Notes: a model not told the origin generated them from the sequence alone. A DNA stretch of 64,000 nt from Herminiimonas fonticola (GCF_003293745.1 NZ_PTLZ01000002.1:682001-746000), one strand, 5' to 3'. Numbered from the stretch's first letter, positions 1 to 9,761 are shown. Numbers and translations are program-made.

Positions 1-1
1 G

Positions 2-709
2 CTGTGGACGCATTGGCGGCGTTTTTCCTTGCTGGGCTTGCTTGGCGTCGGACTGTATAACTCCCTGCAATACCTCGCCTTGAAAACTTCATCGCCGATC
101 AATGTCACTTTAGTCGCGGCCAGCATGCCGGTCTGGATGCTGATGATAGGTTCACTGTTTTTCGGCGTGCGTGTGTCGTTCAAACAATCCATCGGTGCAG
201 TGATGTCGATTGCCGGCGTATTGCTGGTGTTGAGTCGCGGCGAGCTGCGCCAATTGCTGGCCTTGCGTCTGGTGCCGGGCGACATCTTGATGATACTGGC
301 GGCGATTGTCTGGTCTTTTTACAGTTGGTTGCTGACCTTGCCGAAAGATCCGGTCGAAATCAAATCGAACTGGATTGCCTTCATGCTGGCGCAAGTGGCC
401 TTCGGTGCAGTGTGGTCGGGTGCATTTGCCGCAGCTGAATGGAGCATAGGCGCTCAAGACATCGCTTGGGGCTGGCCACTTATCGCAGCTTTGGTCTTTG
501 TCGCGATCGGCCCGGCCATCATCGCCTTGCGTTGCTGGGGCATAGGCGTGCAACGCGTCGGCCCGACCATTGCCGGATTCTTCAGTAATCTGACGCCGCT
601 GTTTGCTGCGCTCATGTCATCGGCCTTCCTGGGTGAAGTGCCACATCTTTATCATGCGTTTGCTTTCGCGCTGATCGTTGGCGGGATTGTGGTTTCTTCA
701 CGCCGCTGA
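2..709 (+). CDS. EamA/DMT-family transporter, 5'-truncated
   Basis: This is the C-terminal part of a drug/metabolite transporter of the inner membrane. The frame is open from base 2, so the true start lies before the window. About 235 residues are visible with roughly seven hydrophobic segments. The second EamA repeat ends with the usual pattern: a helix rich in Gly and Ala, a PLFAALMSSAFLGE-type helix, and a last helix finishing in SSRR. The substrate cannot be told from sequence; family members export amino acids, nucleosides or drugs. The TTG at base 29 is not a convincing start because coding continues upstream of it. Confidence 0.85.
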   Translation: MWTHWRRFSLLGLLGVGLYNSLQYLALKTSSPINVTLVAASMPVWMLMIGSLFFGVRVSFKQSIGAVMSIAGVLLVLSRGELRQLLALRLVPGDILMILAAIVWSFYSWLLTLPKDPVEIKSNWIAFMLAQVAFGAVWSGAFAAAEWSIGAQDIAWGWPLIAALVFVAIGPAIIALRCWGIGVQRVGPTIAGFFSNLTPLFAALMSSAFLGEVPHLYHAFAFALIVGGIVVSSRR

Positions 710-953
710 ACGCGCTTGTTTTTTGACCATGTCTTTGCCTGCGTGCAGCGGCATGGTAAGCATTCCCTGCATCCTTTGAAGTAGCTCTAGCCTCGCTAAA
801 AGACTATGCTTGATCCAGGCGATCGAGTATCTGCGTTTATCAGTTGTCATTTTTATTTTGATAACAAATTCATTATTCGTAAAAATATATTTCATTAGTA
901 AATTATATTTGAGTAAAATAGATTCATCCTTGCTACGGATTTACTTACGCATC

Positions 954-2465
954 ATGAAAAAACAGATGACTTGGTTGGCTCTTTCCTGTGTGACCGCGCT
1001 GCTTGGCGCGTGTGCCGACATGGGCAATATCAAACCGCAAGCCCGTCAGATGGATGCAAATACGCTGGATGGTGGCAAGCAGTTGGCGGTTTCGAATGCT
1101 GCAATCGCGGCGCAATGGCCGCAACAGGAATGGTGGCATGCCTATGGTGATCCGCAACTCAATAGCCTGATTGCGACTGCGCTTGCGGATAATCCAAGCT
1201 TGCATATCGCGGAAGCGCGCGTGCGTCAGGCGCAGGCTTTTGCCGGCATGGCCGAATCTGCAACCTTGCCTGCAGTTGGTGCATCGACTTCGATGACACG
1301 TCAACTCTTCTCCGAACACGACTTTATTCCGCCACCGGAGGCCGGTAACTATGCCTGGTACAACCGTGTTGCGGTAGAAGCGACTTACGATCTCGATTTG
1401 TGGGGCAAACAGCGTCAGGCCCTGGCCGCAGCACTGGATGAAGTGAAAGTCGCCGCTGCCGAATCGCAGATGGCGCGACTGGCGCTGGAAAACAATATCG
1501 TGCGCAGCTATGTGCAGCTTTCACTGCAATTCACTTTGAAAGACATGGTTGAAGATACGCTGTCGCATCGCGAAAAATCCCTGCATGTCATGCGTCAGCG
1601 TCTTGCTGCAGGTTTGGCGACTGAAGTCGATCTCACGCAACTCGAAGCTGCAGTACCGCCTTTGCATATACAGATAGAACAGCATGAGGAATCGATCACG
1701 CTCTTGCGTAATCAACTCGCCGCTCTCACAGGTAAAGGTCCGGCTGCCGGAGAGAAAATCACGCGCCCTACATTGATGCTCAAGAGCAATGCGTGGCTGC
1801 AGTTGCCGACTGCATTGCCGGCGGATTTGATAGGCCGTCGTCCTGATGTCGCTGCACGGCGCTGGGGCGTGGAAGCAGCCAGCAAGAAAATCGAAGTTGC
1901 CAAGGCGTCCTTCTATCCGAATATCAATTTGATGGCATTCATTGGTTTTCAATCGATAGGTTTCAGCAAATTCCTTAGCGGCGAATCGGCGATACGCGGA
2001 TTCGGGCCTGCGATTTCTTTACCTATTTTCGATGGCGGTCGTTTGCGCAGCAATCTGGGTGTGCATACAGCCGAGTACGACATCGCGGTGGAAAGCTATA
2101 ACGGCACCTTGATCCATGCTTTGGAAAACGTCGCCAGCACCTTGACCGTCGCGCAATCGCTGCAACAGCAAAAAGATCTGAACGATGGCGCATTGGCCAC
2201 GGCAAGCAAGGCCCGTAATCTGGCCAGCAAAGGTTTTTCCGCTGGCATGACGGATTTCCTCGTGTTGCTGAATAGTGAAGTTGCCTTGCTGGCGCAGCAA
2301 CAGCAGCAAGTGCAGATCACCGCCCGCATGATGGAAAGTCACGCAGCATTGATGCTGGCCTTGGGTGGTGGCTACAGCCCTGAACAAGTTGAAGCAACTG
2401 CTGCGTCTTCTCAGCAAAACGCGCAGAAAACGGAAAGCATGCAACAAAAAGGTAGGCAGCCATGA
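954..2465 (+). CDS. NodT-family outer membrane efflux lipoprotein
   Basis: Outer membrane channel (TolC/OprM type) of a tripartite efflux pump, 503 residues. The ATG at 954 is chosen because it opens a lipoprotein signal peptide (MKKQ, hydrophobic stretch, LLGAC lipobox with Cys20); the longer open frame from 810 would bury this signal. Two OEP repeats follow, with the family's SLIATALADNPSL and GRRPDVAARR segments. The C-terminal tail is rich in Gln. It is the first gene of an efflux operon; its stop overlaps the next start (ATGA at 2462). The downstream FUSC, DUF1656 and HlyD genes suggest export of aromatic acids or fusaric-acid-like compounds. Confidence 0.9.
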   Translation: MKKQMTWLALSCVTALLGACADMGNIKPQARQMDANTLDGGKQLAVSNAAIAAQWPQQEWWHAYGDPQLNSLIATALADNPSLHIAEARVRQAQAFAGMAESATLPAVGASTSMTRQLFSEHDFIPPPEAGNYAWYNRVAVEATYDLDLWGKQRQALAAALDEVKVAAAESQMARLALENNIVRSYVQLSLQFTLKDMVEDTLSHREKSLHVMRQRLAAGLATEVDLTQLEAAVPPLHIQIEQHEESITLLRNQLAALTGKGPAAGEKITRPTLMLKSNAWLQLPTALPADLIGRRPDVAARRWGVEAASKKIEVAKASFYPNINLMAFIGFQSIGFSKFLSGESAIRGFGPAISLPIFDGGRLRSNLGVHTAEYDIAVESYNGTLIHALENVASTLTVAQSLQQQKDLNDGALATASKARNLASKGFSAGMTDFLVLLNSEVALLAQQQQQVQITARMMESHAALMLALGGGYSPEQVEATAASSQQNAQKTESMQQKGRQP

Positions 2466-2959
2466 GTAATTTTGACAGTACCACTAGACGCATAGAGCGT
2501 TGCGGTGTTCGCATGCCGGATCATCCGAAGCAATTGGTGTCGCTGAGCCGTTTGGCGTATCACATACAAAAACGTATGCAGGACCAACTCAATGCGGTGA
2601 TGAGAAATCATGGTTTAACCAGCGTCAGTTATACCGCGCTGATGGTGTTGTACGGCTCCGATGATGAAACGCAACGCGCATCCGACTTGGGCGAGGCCTG
2701 TTCCGAGAAACCGGCCAATTTGACGCGCATCTGCAATGATCTGGAAAGACAGGGCTTGATCAAACGTCGTTTCAGTCAGGAAGACAGACGCAGCGTCGAT
2801 ATCTCCTTGACCAGCGCCGGCCGCAAGTGCGTCGAGAAAGTGTCGCCTGAGTATTGGAAGATCTTGCAGTTAACTTACTCAGGTATCAATGCAAAGGATC
2901 TCTCCTTGCACGAAGCATTGCTTAGGCAGCAGTTGAACAACCTGGAAGAAAGCGCCTGA
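2462..2959 (+). CDS. MarR-family transcriptional regulator
   Basis: A 165-residue winged-helix repressor of the MarR family. It has an N-terminal dimerisation helix, a helix-turn-helix around residues 60-95 (RASDLGEACSEKPANLTRICNDLERQGL) and a wing with the family motif RRSVDISLT near residues 103-111. It overlaps the upstream outer membrane gene by four bases (ATGA) and sits three bases before the FUSC gene, so it lies inside the efflux operon rather than beside it. MarR proteins of such operons usually bind phenolic ligands and repress the pump; that role is inferred here. Confidence 0.88.
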   Translation: MSNFDSTTRRIERCGVRMPDHPKQLVSLSRLAYHIQKRMQDQLNAVMRNHGLTSVSYTALMVLYGSDDETQRASDLGEACSEKPANLTRICNDLERQGLIKRRFSQEDRRSVDISLTSAGRKCVEKVSPEYWKILQLTYSGINAKDLSLHEALLRQQLNNLEESA

Positions 2960-2962
2960 GTC

Positions 2963-5197
2963 GTGAGTACTGCTGCTGAATCCACGTCTGCAATATCTGA
3001 TCCGGCAACGTCAGGGTCGGCACCACCGGCTGCATGGCATCGTCGTGCACGCGTGATTGCTCAGGATTGGATAGAGACAGAAGGGCAGCGTTGGGTCTTC
3101 GTATTGAAAACCATGCTGGCAGCTTTTCTCGCCTTGTGGATTGCATTTCGTCTCGGCTTCGATTCGCCGCGCAGTGCAATGATGACGGTCTTCATTGTTG
3201 CCTTGCCCAGCAGTGGCATGGCGCTGGAAAAAAGTATTTACCGTTTGCTTGGTACCTTGATCGGCTGTGCCGCAGCGTTGACATTGTTTGCCTTGTTTCC
3301 GCAACAGGCGCTGCTGCTTTTCATTGCACTCGCAGTGTGGGTGGGTTTGTGCACTGCCGGTTCGGCATTGATGCGCAATGCGCGTTCTTACGGTTTCGTA
3401 TTGGCGGGCTACACCGCGTGCATGATTGCTGTGCCGGCGATAGACATGCCGCTGCATGTGTTTGATCTGGCCGTCTCACGGGTGACTGAAATCTCACTCG
3501 GGATCTTGTGTGCGGCATTGGTCAATGATGCGATTTTTCCCAAGCATCAAAGTGAGCAATTGGTGCAGGCCGTACGCAAGTTGTATCGCGACATCGCACA
3601 GTTGTTCCATGATGCGATGCAAGGACGTCTTAGCCCGGAACAATTGGAGCGTCAGCATCTGCAATTTGCAACTGAAGTAGCCGCCCTGGAGTTGGGGCGC
3701 GCTGCTGCTTTTTTTGAAGCGGGCGATGTCCGTACGCGTAATCAGCAACTGTACGCATTCAATTCTGCCGCGATGATAGGACTGACAACCTTCCATACCT
3801 TGCATCAACTGATGCAACGCCTGCGCGATCGCGGCGACATGCTGGTGCCGGATGTGATGCATCCTTTGTACGCCGCATTTTCATCGGCATTGATGGTGAC
3901 GAATGCTCCGGCGCGCAATGCGGTCGAAGCTGGTGTGACGCGCGACAAGCTGATTGCATTGAATCAGGTTTTGCCGCAGCTGATTGCCGATACGCGTAGC
4001 GAATTTTTGCAGCATCCATTCAATGATCAGCAAAGGCTGGATCTGGATACGGCCCTGGAGTTGATGCAGCGTTTCAGCGACGAACTTTTCCAACTGGTTT
4101 CGATTTATCACGATCTGCCGAAACGACTGTCGAACATTCAAGAAAAGACTCAAACGAAAATACTGGCTTATAGCGCCAAGACGCCGCCCATGATTGCGAT
4201 TGCGGCCGGCTTGCGCAGTGCCGCGGCCTTGCTGCTGCTGGCCCTTGCCTGGTATGGATTGAACTGGCCTAGCGCCAGCGGTGCAGTCATCATCACGGTT
4301 ATTTTTTGCGGTTTGGCAGCATCATCGCCAGATCCTTCGACTTTGATACGTCAGACCACATTGGGCTTCAGCATCGCGCTTCCGTTTGCTTTTATCTGCG
4401 CTTTCTTCATGCTTAATCACGTGGAAGGTTATGCCATGCTGGTGCTGGCGATGTTGCCGTTTTTGATCGTTGGCGCGTACGTCAGTACCTGGCGCAAGGT
4501 GGCGGGGATAGGTATCGGTTTCAATCTGATGTTTGCGCAAATGATCTCGCCCGAGAATTTGATGCGCTTTGATGTTATCGATTTCATCAACTCAGGCATG
4601 GCGCAAATCATCGGGCTGATGCTCGCCGCCTTGATGTTCGCGCTGATCCTGCCTGAACACAAGCAGGGTTCGCGGCGGCATATTGCGGAAGCATTGTGGG
4701 ATGAGGCCTGGCGTCTTTGTATCAGCGATGCACGCCATTTACGCCATCATTTTGAAAGCAGTGTGCGCGATTTGTTGAACCAGCTCAGCATGAGTATTCG
4801 CGGGACTGCCGATGCGGCGACGCGCATGACGCTGAATCAGGCAATCACGCTACTGGAACTCGGTCACGCGATTATCGATTTGCGTGACTTGAGCGCGCGT
4901 CTTGCAGCCGGGCACCCGGCACGGATTGCGAAGGAAAAATGTGTAGCGAGCCTGGCCGATTATTTCCGCCGGCCTCAAGCGGAGCAACGCGAACGCGCAA
5001 TCGCCGAGACAAAAGCAGCTGGCAAGATGCTGCGCGAATTGTTATCTGATGGAAGCAATCTCTTGCCGCAAGAAACAGCACAACTGCAGCGTGCCTTGAC
5101 GGATCTGCATTTGATCCATACCTCGCTGCTGGATCAATCATTGAGTAATTTTTCCGTAACAGCGGAATCGGAGAATGGAGCACTTCATGCCGCGTGA
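2963..5197 (+). CDS. FUSC-family inner membrane efflux protein (AaeB/FusC-like)
   Basis: A 744-residue inner membrane protein of the fusaric acid resistance family (PF04632 type). It has an N-terminal block of about six transmembrane helices (residues 45-195), a long soluble region, a second membrane block (about 410-570) and a cytoplasmic C-terminal domain. This duplicated layout matches AaeB and YccS. It starts at GTG 2963, three bases after the MarR stop. Together with the outer membrane lipoprotein before it and the DUF1656 and HlyD genes after it, it forms a pump likely to extrude aromatic carboxylic acids. The exact substrate is unknown. Confidence 0.88.
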   Translation: MSTAAESTSAISDPATSGSAPPAAWHRRARVIAQDWIETEGQRWVFVLKTMLAAFLALWIAFRLGFDSPRSAMMTVFIVALPSSGMALEKSIYRLLGTLIGCAAALTLFALFPQQALLLFIALAVWVGLCTAGSALMRNARSYGFVLAGYTACMIAVPAIDMPLHVFDLAVSRVTEISLGILCAALVNDAIFPKHQSEQLVQAVRKLYRDIAQLFHDAMQGRLSPEQLERQHLQFATEVAALELGRAAAFFEAGDVRTRNQQLYAFNSAAMIGLTTFHTLHQLMQRLRDRGDMLVPDVMHPLYAAFSSALMVTNAPARNAVEAGVTRDKLIALNQVLPQLIADTRSEFLQHPFNDQQRLDLDTALELMQRFSDELFQLVSIYHDLPKRLSNIQEKTQTKILAYSAKTPPMIAIAAGLRSAAALLLLALAWYGLNWPSASGAVIITVIFCGLAASSPDPSTLIRQTTLGFSIALPFAFICAFFMLNHVEGYAMLVLAMLPFLIVGAYVSTWRKVAGIGIGFNLMFAQMISPENLMRFDVIDFINSGMAQIIGLMLAALMFALILPEHKQGSRRHIAEALWDEAWRLCISDARHLRHHFESSVRDLLNQLSMSIRGTADAATRMTLNQAITLLELGHAIIDLRDLSARLAAGHPARIAKEKCVASLADYFRRPQAEQRERAIAETKAAGKMLRELLSDGSNLLPQETAQLQRALTDLHLIHTSLLDQSLSNFSVTAESENGALHAA

Positions 5198-5384
5198 AAT
5201 TGCCATATTCGGTGTGTTAATGCCGTCACTGTTAATCGTTTTTCTGGCGAGCGTGCTGATTCATATCGGTATCGACTGGTTGTGCGGCCACTTTGGCGTC
5301 TATCGACACGTCTGGCATCGTTCGCTGTTTCGTTTGTGTTTGCTGGTTTGCATATTCGGCGTACTTGCGCTCTTGATTTACTAA
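5187..5384 (+). CDS. DUF1656 small membrane protein (AaeX-like)
   Basis: A 65-residue protein with two transmembrane helices, typical of the DUF1656/AaeX proteins found in FUSC operons. The sequence begins MPREIAIFGVLMPSLL and ends in a hydrophobic helix. ATG 5187 is preferred over ATG 5175 because GGAG lies six bases before it. The gene overlaps the end of the FUSC frame by eleven bases, pointing to translational coupling. Its job is not established; it is a constant small partner of the FUSC and HlyD subunits. Confidence 0.83.
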   Translation: MPREIAIFGVLMPSLLIVFLASVLIHIGIDWLCGHFGVYRHVWHRSLFRLCLLVCIFGVLALLIY

Positions 5385-5414
5385 AATAATTTACTGAAAC
5401 AAAGGATCACGCTC

Positions 5415-6284
5415 ATGCGTACATCTGCCACTCTGCGCTACGTCATTACCGGCGTACTCTTGTTGATTGCCATTCTGTTCGGTGCCTACCTGTGGAATGA
5501 CAATATGTATTCGCCATGGACGCGCGATGGTCGCGTCAAGGCGAATACCATACACATTGCACCGGATGTATCGGGCATCGTGACGAATGTTGCCGTGCAC
5601 GATAACCAATTCGTGCACAAGGGTGATGTCCTGTTCAGCATCGACAAGCGTCGCTATGCGCATGCGGTGTCGCAGGCAGAAGCGACACTGGCGGCGCAAC
5701 AGGCAGAGAGGGGCATGCGCAGCAAGGAAGCTGCACGTCGCAGCGGTCTGGACGCATCGATAGTCACCAGTGAAAATCGTGAAGCCGCGGCGTCGCTGTC
5801 GTCTATCGCTGGAGCAAAATATCAGGCTGCCGCGGCAGCGCTGGAAACCGCGCAACTCAATCTGGAACGCACCGATGTCAAAGCGCCGGTCGATGGTTAC
5901 GTCACCAATCTGCATGTGTATGCGGGTGATTTTGCAGCGATAGGGATTCCGCAGTTGGCGGTGATAGACAGTAATTCTTACTATATCAGCGGCTATTTTG
6001 AAGAAACCAAATTGCCTTATCTGGCTGTGAACGACGTCGTTGAAATTCACTTGATGAGTGGCGGTGCGTCATTGAAAGGCCATATCGAAAGTATTTCCCG
6101 CGGCATTACCGATCGCGATGCAGCGACTGGTAAAGAATTGCTGGCTGATATCAATCCGACGTTCAACTGGGTGCGCTTGGCTCAGCGTGTACCTGTGCGC
6201 ATACGGATCGATGATCTGGATAAAGAACACAAGCTGGTGGCCGGCACGACATGCACGGTGATCGTCAAGCCGGTAAAGAAGTAG
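5415..6284 (+). CDS. HlyD-family periplasmic adaptor (AaeA/FusE-like)
   Basis: A 289-residue membrane fusion protein. One N-terminal transmembrane helix (about residues 9-27) is followed by the family motif YSPWTRDGRVKA, a biotinyl-lipoyl-like half (IAPDVSGIVTNVAVHDNQFVHKGD split around a hairpin), a short coiled coil and a beta-barrel domain. It links the FUSC protein to the outer membrane lipoprotein across the periplasm. It lies 30 bases after the DUF1656 gene and closes the five-gene efflux operon. The short hairpin region is normal for AaeA-type adaptors. Confidence 0.88.
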   Translation: MRTSATLRYVITGVLLLIAILFGAYLWNDNMYSPWTRDGRVKANTIHIAPDVSGIVTNVAVHDNQFVHKGDVLFSIDKRRYAHAVSQAEATLAAQQAERGMRSKEAARRSGLDASIVTSENREAAASLSSIAGAKYQAAAAALETAQLNLERTDVKAPVDGYVTNLHVYAGDFAAIGIPQLAVIDSNSYYISGYFEETKLPYLAVNDVVEIHLMSGGASLKGHIESISRGITDRDAATGKELLADINPTFNWVRLAQRVPVRIRIDDLDKEHKLVAGTTCTVIVKPVKK

Positions 6285-6304
6285 GGTAACGTCGGATGTA
6301 AAGC

Positions 6305-6622
6305 TTAATGCCGACTCAGGCGTACCAGTTGCGCCTGCAAGCTCGCTATGCGATCCAGCAGATCCAATACCAGCGCAACCCCGGATGGATTGATTTCCAT
6401 GTCTTCCGTCAATTGCTGTGCCAATTTTGCACGGCGTAACGAAGAGCCGGGGAATTGCCACTCTTGTGCCTGCTGCTCAATCGGTTCCAGTACGCCTTCC
6501 ATTACCAGCGACCTGATCGTTTCTTCCGATGCATGCGATGCCTGGCACAGTTCAAACAAGGTCAGCTTAATGTCCTCTTCGACGATCTGGCAATCGAGAT
6601 AGTTGCTCACTGTTTTGCTCAT
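6305..6622 (-). CDS. cbpM: Chaperone modulator CbpM
   Basis: A 105-residue protein with an N-terminal MerR-like helix-turn-helix (LTLFELCQASHASEETIRSL) and a C-terminal helix (LDLLDRIASLQAQLVRL). CbpM binds the J domain of CbpA and blocks its DnaK co-chaperone and DNA-binding activity. It lies eleven bases downstream of a cbpA-type gene on the same strand, which is the standard order. Assignment rests on this pairing, size and the helix pattern. Confidence 0.85.
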   Translation of the reverse strand: MSKTVSNYLDCQIVEEDIKLTLFELCQASHASEETIRSLVMEGVLEPIEQQAQEWQFPGSSLRRAKLAQQLTEDMEINPSGVALVLDLLDRIASLQAQLVRLSRH

Positions 6623-6633
6623 GATGAACGTCC

Positions 6634-7578
6634 TTATGAAAAGGCACGAGGATTGAAGGGAGCAGCGTCACGCAGCTTGCGATAAGCTTCTTTTGCTTGT
6701 TCAGTATCGGCGGGTGGCAAGACGATGTTCAGAACCACATACAGGTCGCCTGCTTCCTTGCCGGGTATCCCTTTACCTTTCAGGCGCAGCTTGCGGCCGG
6801 CAGCGGAATTGGGTGGAATGCTCAGCTCGATCGAGCCTTGCGGTATCGCTACCGTCAGGCTGGCTCCGAGTGCAGCTTCCCACGGTGCGAGCGGCAGATC
6901 GACATACACGTCGTGGCCATCGACGCGATAGCGCGGATGTGGACGAAAGACGATTTCCAGATACAGGTCGCCGGCTTTTCCTCTACCTATGCCGGGGCCG
7001 CCCTGACCAGACAGGCGCAAGGTTTGTCCGGAACGTATACCTTTTGGAATGTTGACGCTAAGAGTGCGATCCCTGGTGACCACATGGCCACTGTCATCGA
7101 TCACCGGCATGCGCAGCGAGATATTACGTTCGGCGCCACGATAAGCGTCTTCCAGATCGATTTGCACTTTGGCATGATGATCCTCGCCTTGCGCATGCAC
7201 ATTGTGCCGTCGACCATGGCCAAAACCGGTTTGTCGGCCAAACATTTGCTCAAAGTATTCACCGAAGTCGGATACATCGCCGAACCCTGCATGGCCACCG
7301 CGACCGCCAAACTCAAAACCGGCATCCGCATTCGGTGGCGGCTGGAAGTCTTGTCCGTTTTTCCAGTTGGCACCAAGCTGATCGTAGGACGCGCGCGTCT
7401 CCGGATCTTTTAAAACCTTGTAGGCTTCGCCCATTTCCTTGAAGCGTGCTTCTGCATCCGCCTCTTTCGATACATCGGGATGAAGTTTGCGCGCCAGTTT
7501 GCGATAGGCGCTTTTGATCTGGTCTTGCGTCGCGTCGCGTTTGACGCCCAGTGTTTCGTAATAATCCTTGAATTTCAT
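6634..7578 (-). CDS. cbpA: DnaJ-like curved-DNA-binding co-chaperone CbpA
   Basis: A 314-residue class B J-protein. An N-terminal J domain carries the HPD motif (KLHPDVSKE, about residues 32-36) needed to stimulate DnaK. A Gly/Phe-rich linker follows (about 80-120), then two beta-barrel C-terminal domains. There is no Cys-rich zinc finger, which separates it from DnaJ proper. CbpA works as a DnaK co-chaperone and binds curved DNA. The cbpM gene follows eleven bases downstream, so the pair is probably one transcript. Confidence 0.92.
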   Translation of the reverse strand: MKFKDYYETLGVKRDATQDQIKSAYRKLARKLHPDVSKEADAEARFKEMGEAYKVLKDPETRASYDQLGANWKNGQDFQPPPNADAGFEFGGRGGHAGFGDVSDFGEYFEQMFGRQTGFGHGRRHNVHAQGEDHHAKVQIDLEDAYRGAERNISLRMPVIDDSGHVVTRDRTLSVNIPKGIRSGQTLRLSGQGGPGIGRGKAGDLYLEIVFRPHPRYRVDGHDVYVDLPLAPWEAALGASLTVAIPQGSIELSIPPNSAAGRKLRLKGKGIPGKEAGDLYVVLNIVLPPADTEQAKEAYRKLRDAAPFNPRAFS

Positions 7579-7667
7579 GACGGCAGCCTTGTGTCAGATT
7601 TCAGAGAAGATTCAATCGCCAGAATATCTACTCAGTAAAACTTATCCATATGATGCGTAGAAAGTCA

Positions 7668-8366
7668 TTAAACGATGGTGCCGAATATTTTTCCTATGCC
7701 GGCGGTGGTCACCATTGCCAATGCGCCCCAGAATCCGACGCGTACCGCAGCACGCAATAGTGGTGCGCGGCCAGCACGCGCTGCCAGTAAGCCCAAGGCT
7801 ATCAGGAACAGCAGTGAGGTCAATGCCAACGCAGGAATCAATAAATGTGCGGGTGCGATTAACACAGTCAGCAAGGGCAGCGCCGAGCCTACGGAAAAAG
7901 TGATGGCCGATGTGAGCGCTGCTTCAATAGGGCGTGCGGCAGAGGCTTCATGAATGCCCAGTTCATCGCGCGCATGTGCGCTCAAGGCATCGTGCGCCAT
8001 TAATTGTTGTGCAACCTGTGCCGCCAGCTCCGGCGTTACGCCGCGTGTGACATAAATGGATGCCAGTTCGCGATGTTCCGCAAGCGGCTGTTCGTGCAGC
8101 TCTATGCGCTCGCGTTCCAGTTCAGCCTGTTCGGTATCGGCTTGCGAACTGACTGACACATATTCACCTGCGGCCATCGACATGGCACCGGCGACGAGCG
8201 CCGCAATACCGGTGATTAATAATTCATGACGCTCGACATTGGCGGCGGCGACACCCAGTAAAAGGCATGCAGTAGAAATGATGCCGTCGTTCGCACCGAG
8301 TACTGCTGCACGTAACCAGCCGATGCGACCGTTGAGATGACTTTCGGCACGATGATGATGCGGCAT
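7668..8366 (-). CDS. VIT1/CCC1-family metal transporter
   Basis: A 232-residue membrane protein of the VIT family, which moves Fe(II) or Mn(II). The start at 8366 gives MPHHHRAESHLNGR and has GGGAG a few bases upstream; the frame is open further but lacks that signal. The diagnostic LRAAVLGANDGIIS segment forms the first helix. GAMSMAAGEYVSVSSQAD ends the second membrane segment. A cytoplasmic metal-binding helical region rich in Glu and His follows (about 75-135), then three C-terminal helices. The N-terminal His cluster could bind metal. It probably protects against excess iron or manganese. Confidence 0.88.
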   Translation of the reverse strand: MPHHHRAESHLNGRIGWLRAAVLGANDGIISTACLLLGVAAANVERHELLITGIAALVAGAMSMAAGEYVSVSSQADTEQAELERERIELHEQPLAEHRELASIYVTRGVTPELAAQVAQQLMAHDALSAHARDELGIHEASAARPIEAALTSAITFSVGSALPLLTVLIAPAHLLIPALALTSLLFLIALGLLAARAGRAPLLRAAVRVGFWGALAMVTTAGIGKIFGTIV

Positions 8367-8594
8367 GCATGGCTCCCGTAGCGTTATGGCTGAATGGTAA
8401 TGACACTCTAGCATCCTGACCATCTACATAACAATCACAGCAGTCTGAAAAATTGGAAAGGCCTGAATTTTCGCCATGCCCAGGCATTTAATTCGATATC
8501 GGGTGCATTGTCTGGGTCAATTTTGATCCATGTCAATTTGTTCGCAAGCTGCTTTGCTACAGTCGGTCAACTCTATTGCAAGCGAAGGATGATT

Positions 8595-9761
8595 GTGCCG
8601 GATATCGTATTCCCGAAATTGAAGCTGAAGAATAAATTGCTGCTCCCTATCGTACAAGGCGGAATGGGCGTGGGTGTTTCTGCGCATAGCCTGGCAGGTA
8701 ATGTCGCAAAACTGGGTGCAGTCGGTACGATTTCCAGCGTTGATTTGCGTCGCCATCATGCAGATTTGACGAGGCAAACCGAGAAGTCGCGTGACAAGGC
8801 CGCGATCAACTCTGCCAATCTGATTGCACTTGACCGCGAAATCAAGGCGGCGAAAGAAATCGCAGCCGGCAAGGGCATGATCGCCGTCAATGTAATGCGC
8901 GCAGTCGCCGAATATTCAGCCTATGTGCGGCAATCGTGTGAGAGCGGTGCCGATGCCATCGTGGTCGGTGCCGGTTTGCCTATGGATTTGCCGGAACTGA
9001 CAGCGGACTACCCCGATGTGGCCTTGCTGCCTATCTTGTCCGATGTGCGCGGCATTGCACTGATACTGAAAAAATGGATGCGACGCAATCGCCTGCCGGA
9101 TGCCATCGTGATCGAGAATCCGCAATATGCAGCCGGCCATCTGGGCGCGGCCGGCCTCGATAGCGTCAACGATCCTCACTTTGCTTTTTCTATTGTGCTC
9201 GAAGGCACGCGGCAACTATTCAAGGACTTGGGCATAGAGCCTGAAAAAATCCCGCTCATCGTCGCCGGCGGCATACACAATCCGCAACAGGTAAGCGAAT
9301 TGTTTGGCCTGGGCGCAAGCGCGGTGCAGCTCGGTACTGCCTTTGCCGTGTCGGAAGAAGGCGATGCGCATATCAACTTCAAGCATGTGCTGGCCGCTGC
9401 GCGACCGGAAGATATCGTTACCTTCATGAGTTGCGCCGGTTTGCCGGCGCGTGCAGTGAAGACGCAATGGTTGGTCAATTATCTAGGTAAAGAAGCCAAG
9501 CTGCAGGGTAAAGCCGGTCCCAAGGATTGTACGGTCGGTTTCGACTGCCTGCATCAGTGCGGTTTGCGTGACGGTATCGCCAAGGCAGGGCAGTTCTGCA
9601 TTGATACCCAACTCGGCTTTGCATTGAAAGGCGATGTTGAACGTGGCTTGTTTTTCCGTGGCTCCGAGCCTCTGCCATTCGGCAATGCGATCCGCCCGGT
9701 ACGTGAGCTGATTGATTATTTACTGAAGGGAGTCAATCCGATGCTTGCTGTAGCGAGCTGA
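8595..9761 (+). CDS. Nitronate monooxygenase/2-nitropropane dioxygenase-like flavoprotein
   Basis: A TIM-barrel FMN enzyme of about 388 residues. N-terminal LPIVQGGMGVGVSAHSLAG is the family's FMN-phosphate/loop signature; IVAGGIHNPQQV and GASAVQLGTAF form the C-terminal phosphate-binding part. GTG 8595 is chosen because GAAGG lies six bases before it, while ATG 8589 abuts that site. The C-terminus holds four Cys around residues 315-340 (DCTVGFDCLHQCG), seen in the longer members. Family members oxidise alkyl nitronates, but some are enoyl-ACP reductases or uncharacterised, so the substrate is open. The gene stands alone, divergent from the VIT gene. Confidence 0.83.
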   Translation: MPDIVFPKLKLKNKLLLPIVQGGMGVGVSAHSLAGNVAKLGAVGTISSVDLRRHHADLTRQTEKSRDKAAINSANLIALDREIKAAKEIAAGKGMIAVNVMRAVAEYSAYVRQSCESGADAIVVGAGLPMDLPELTADYPDVALLPILSDVRGIALILKKWMRRNRLPDAIVIENPQYAAGHLGAAGLDSVNDPHFAFSIVLEGTRQLFKDLGIEPEKIPLIVAGGIHNPQQVSELFGLGASAVQLGTAFAVSEEGDAHINFKHVLAAARPEDIVTFMSCAGLPARAVKTQWLVNYLGKEAKLQGKAGPKDCTVGFDCLHQCGLRDGIAKAGQFCIDTQLGFALKGDVERGLFFRGSEPLPFGNAIRPVRELIDYLLKGVNPMLAVAS

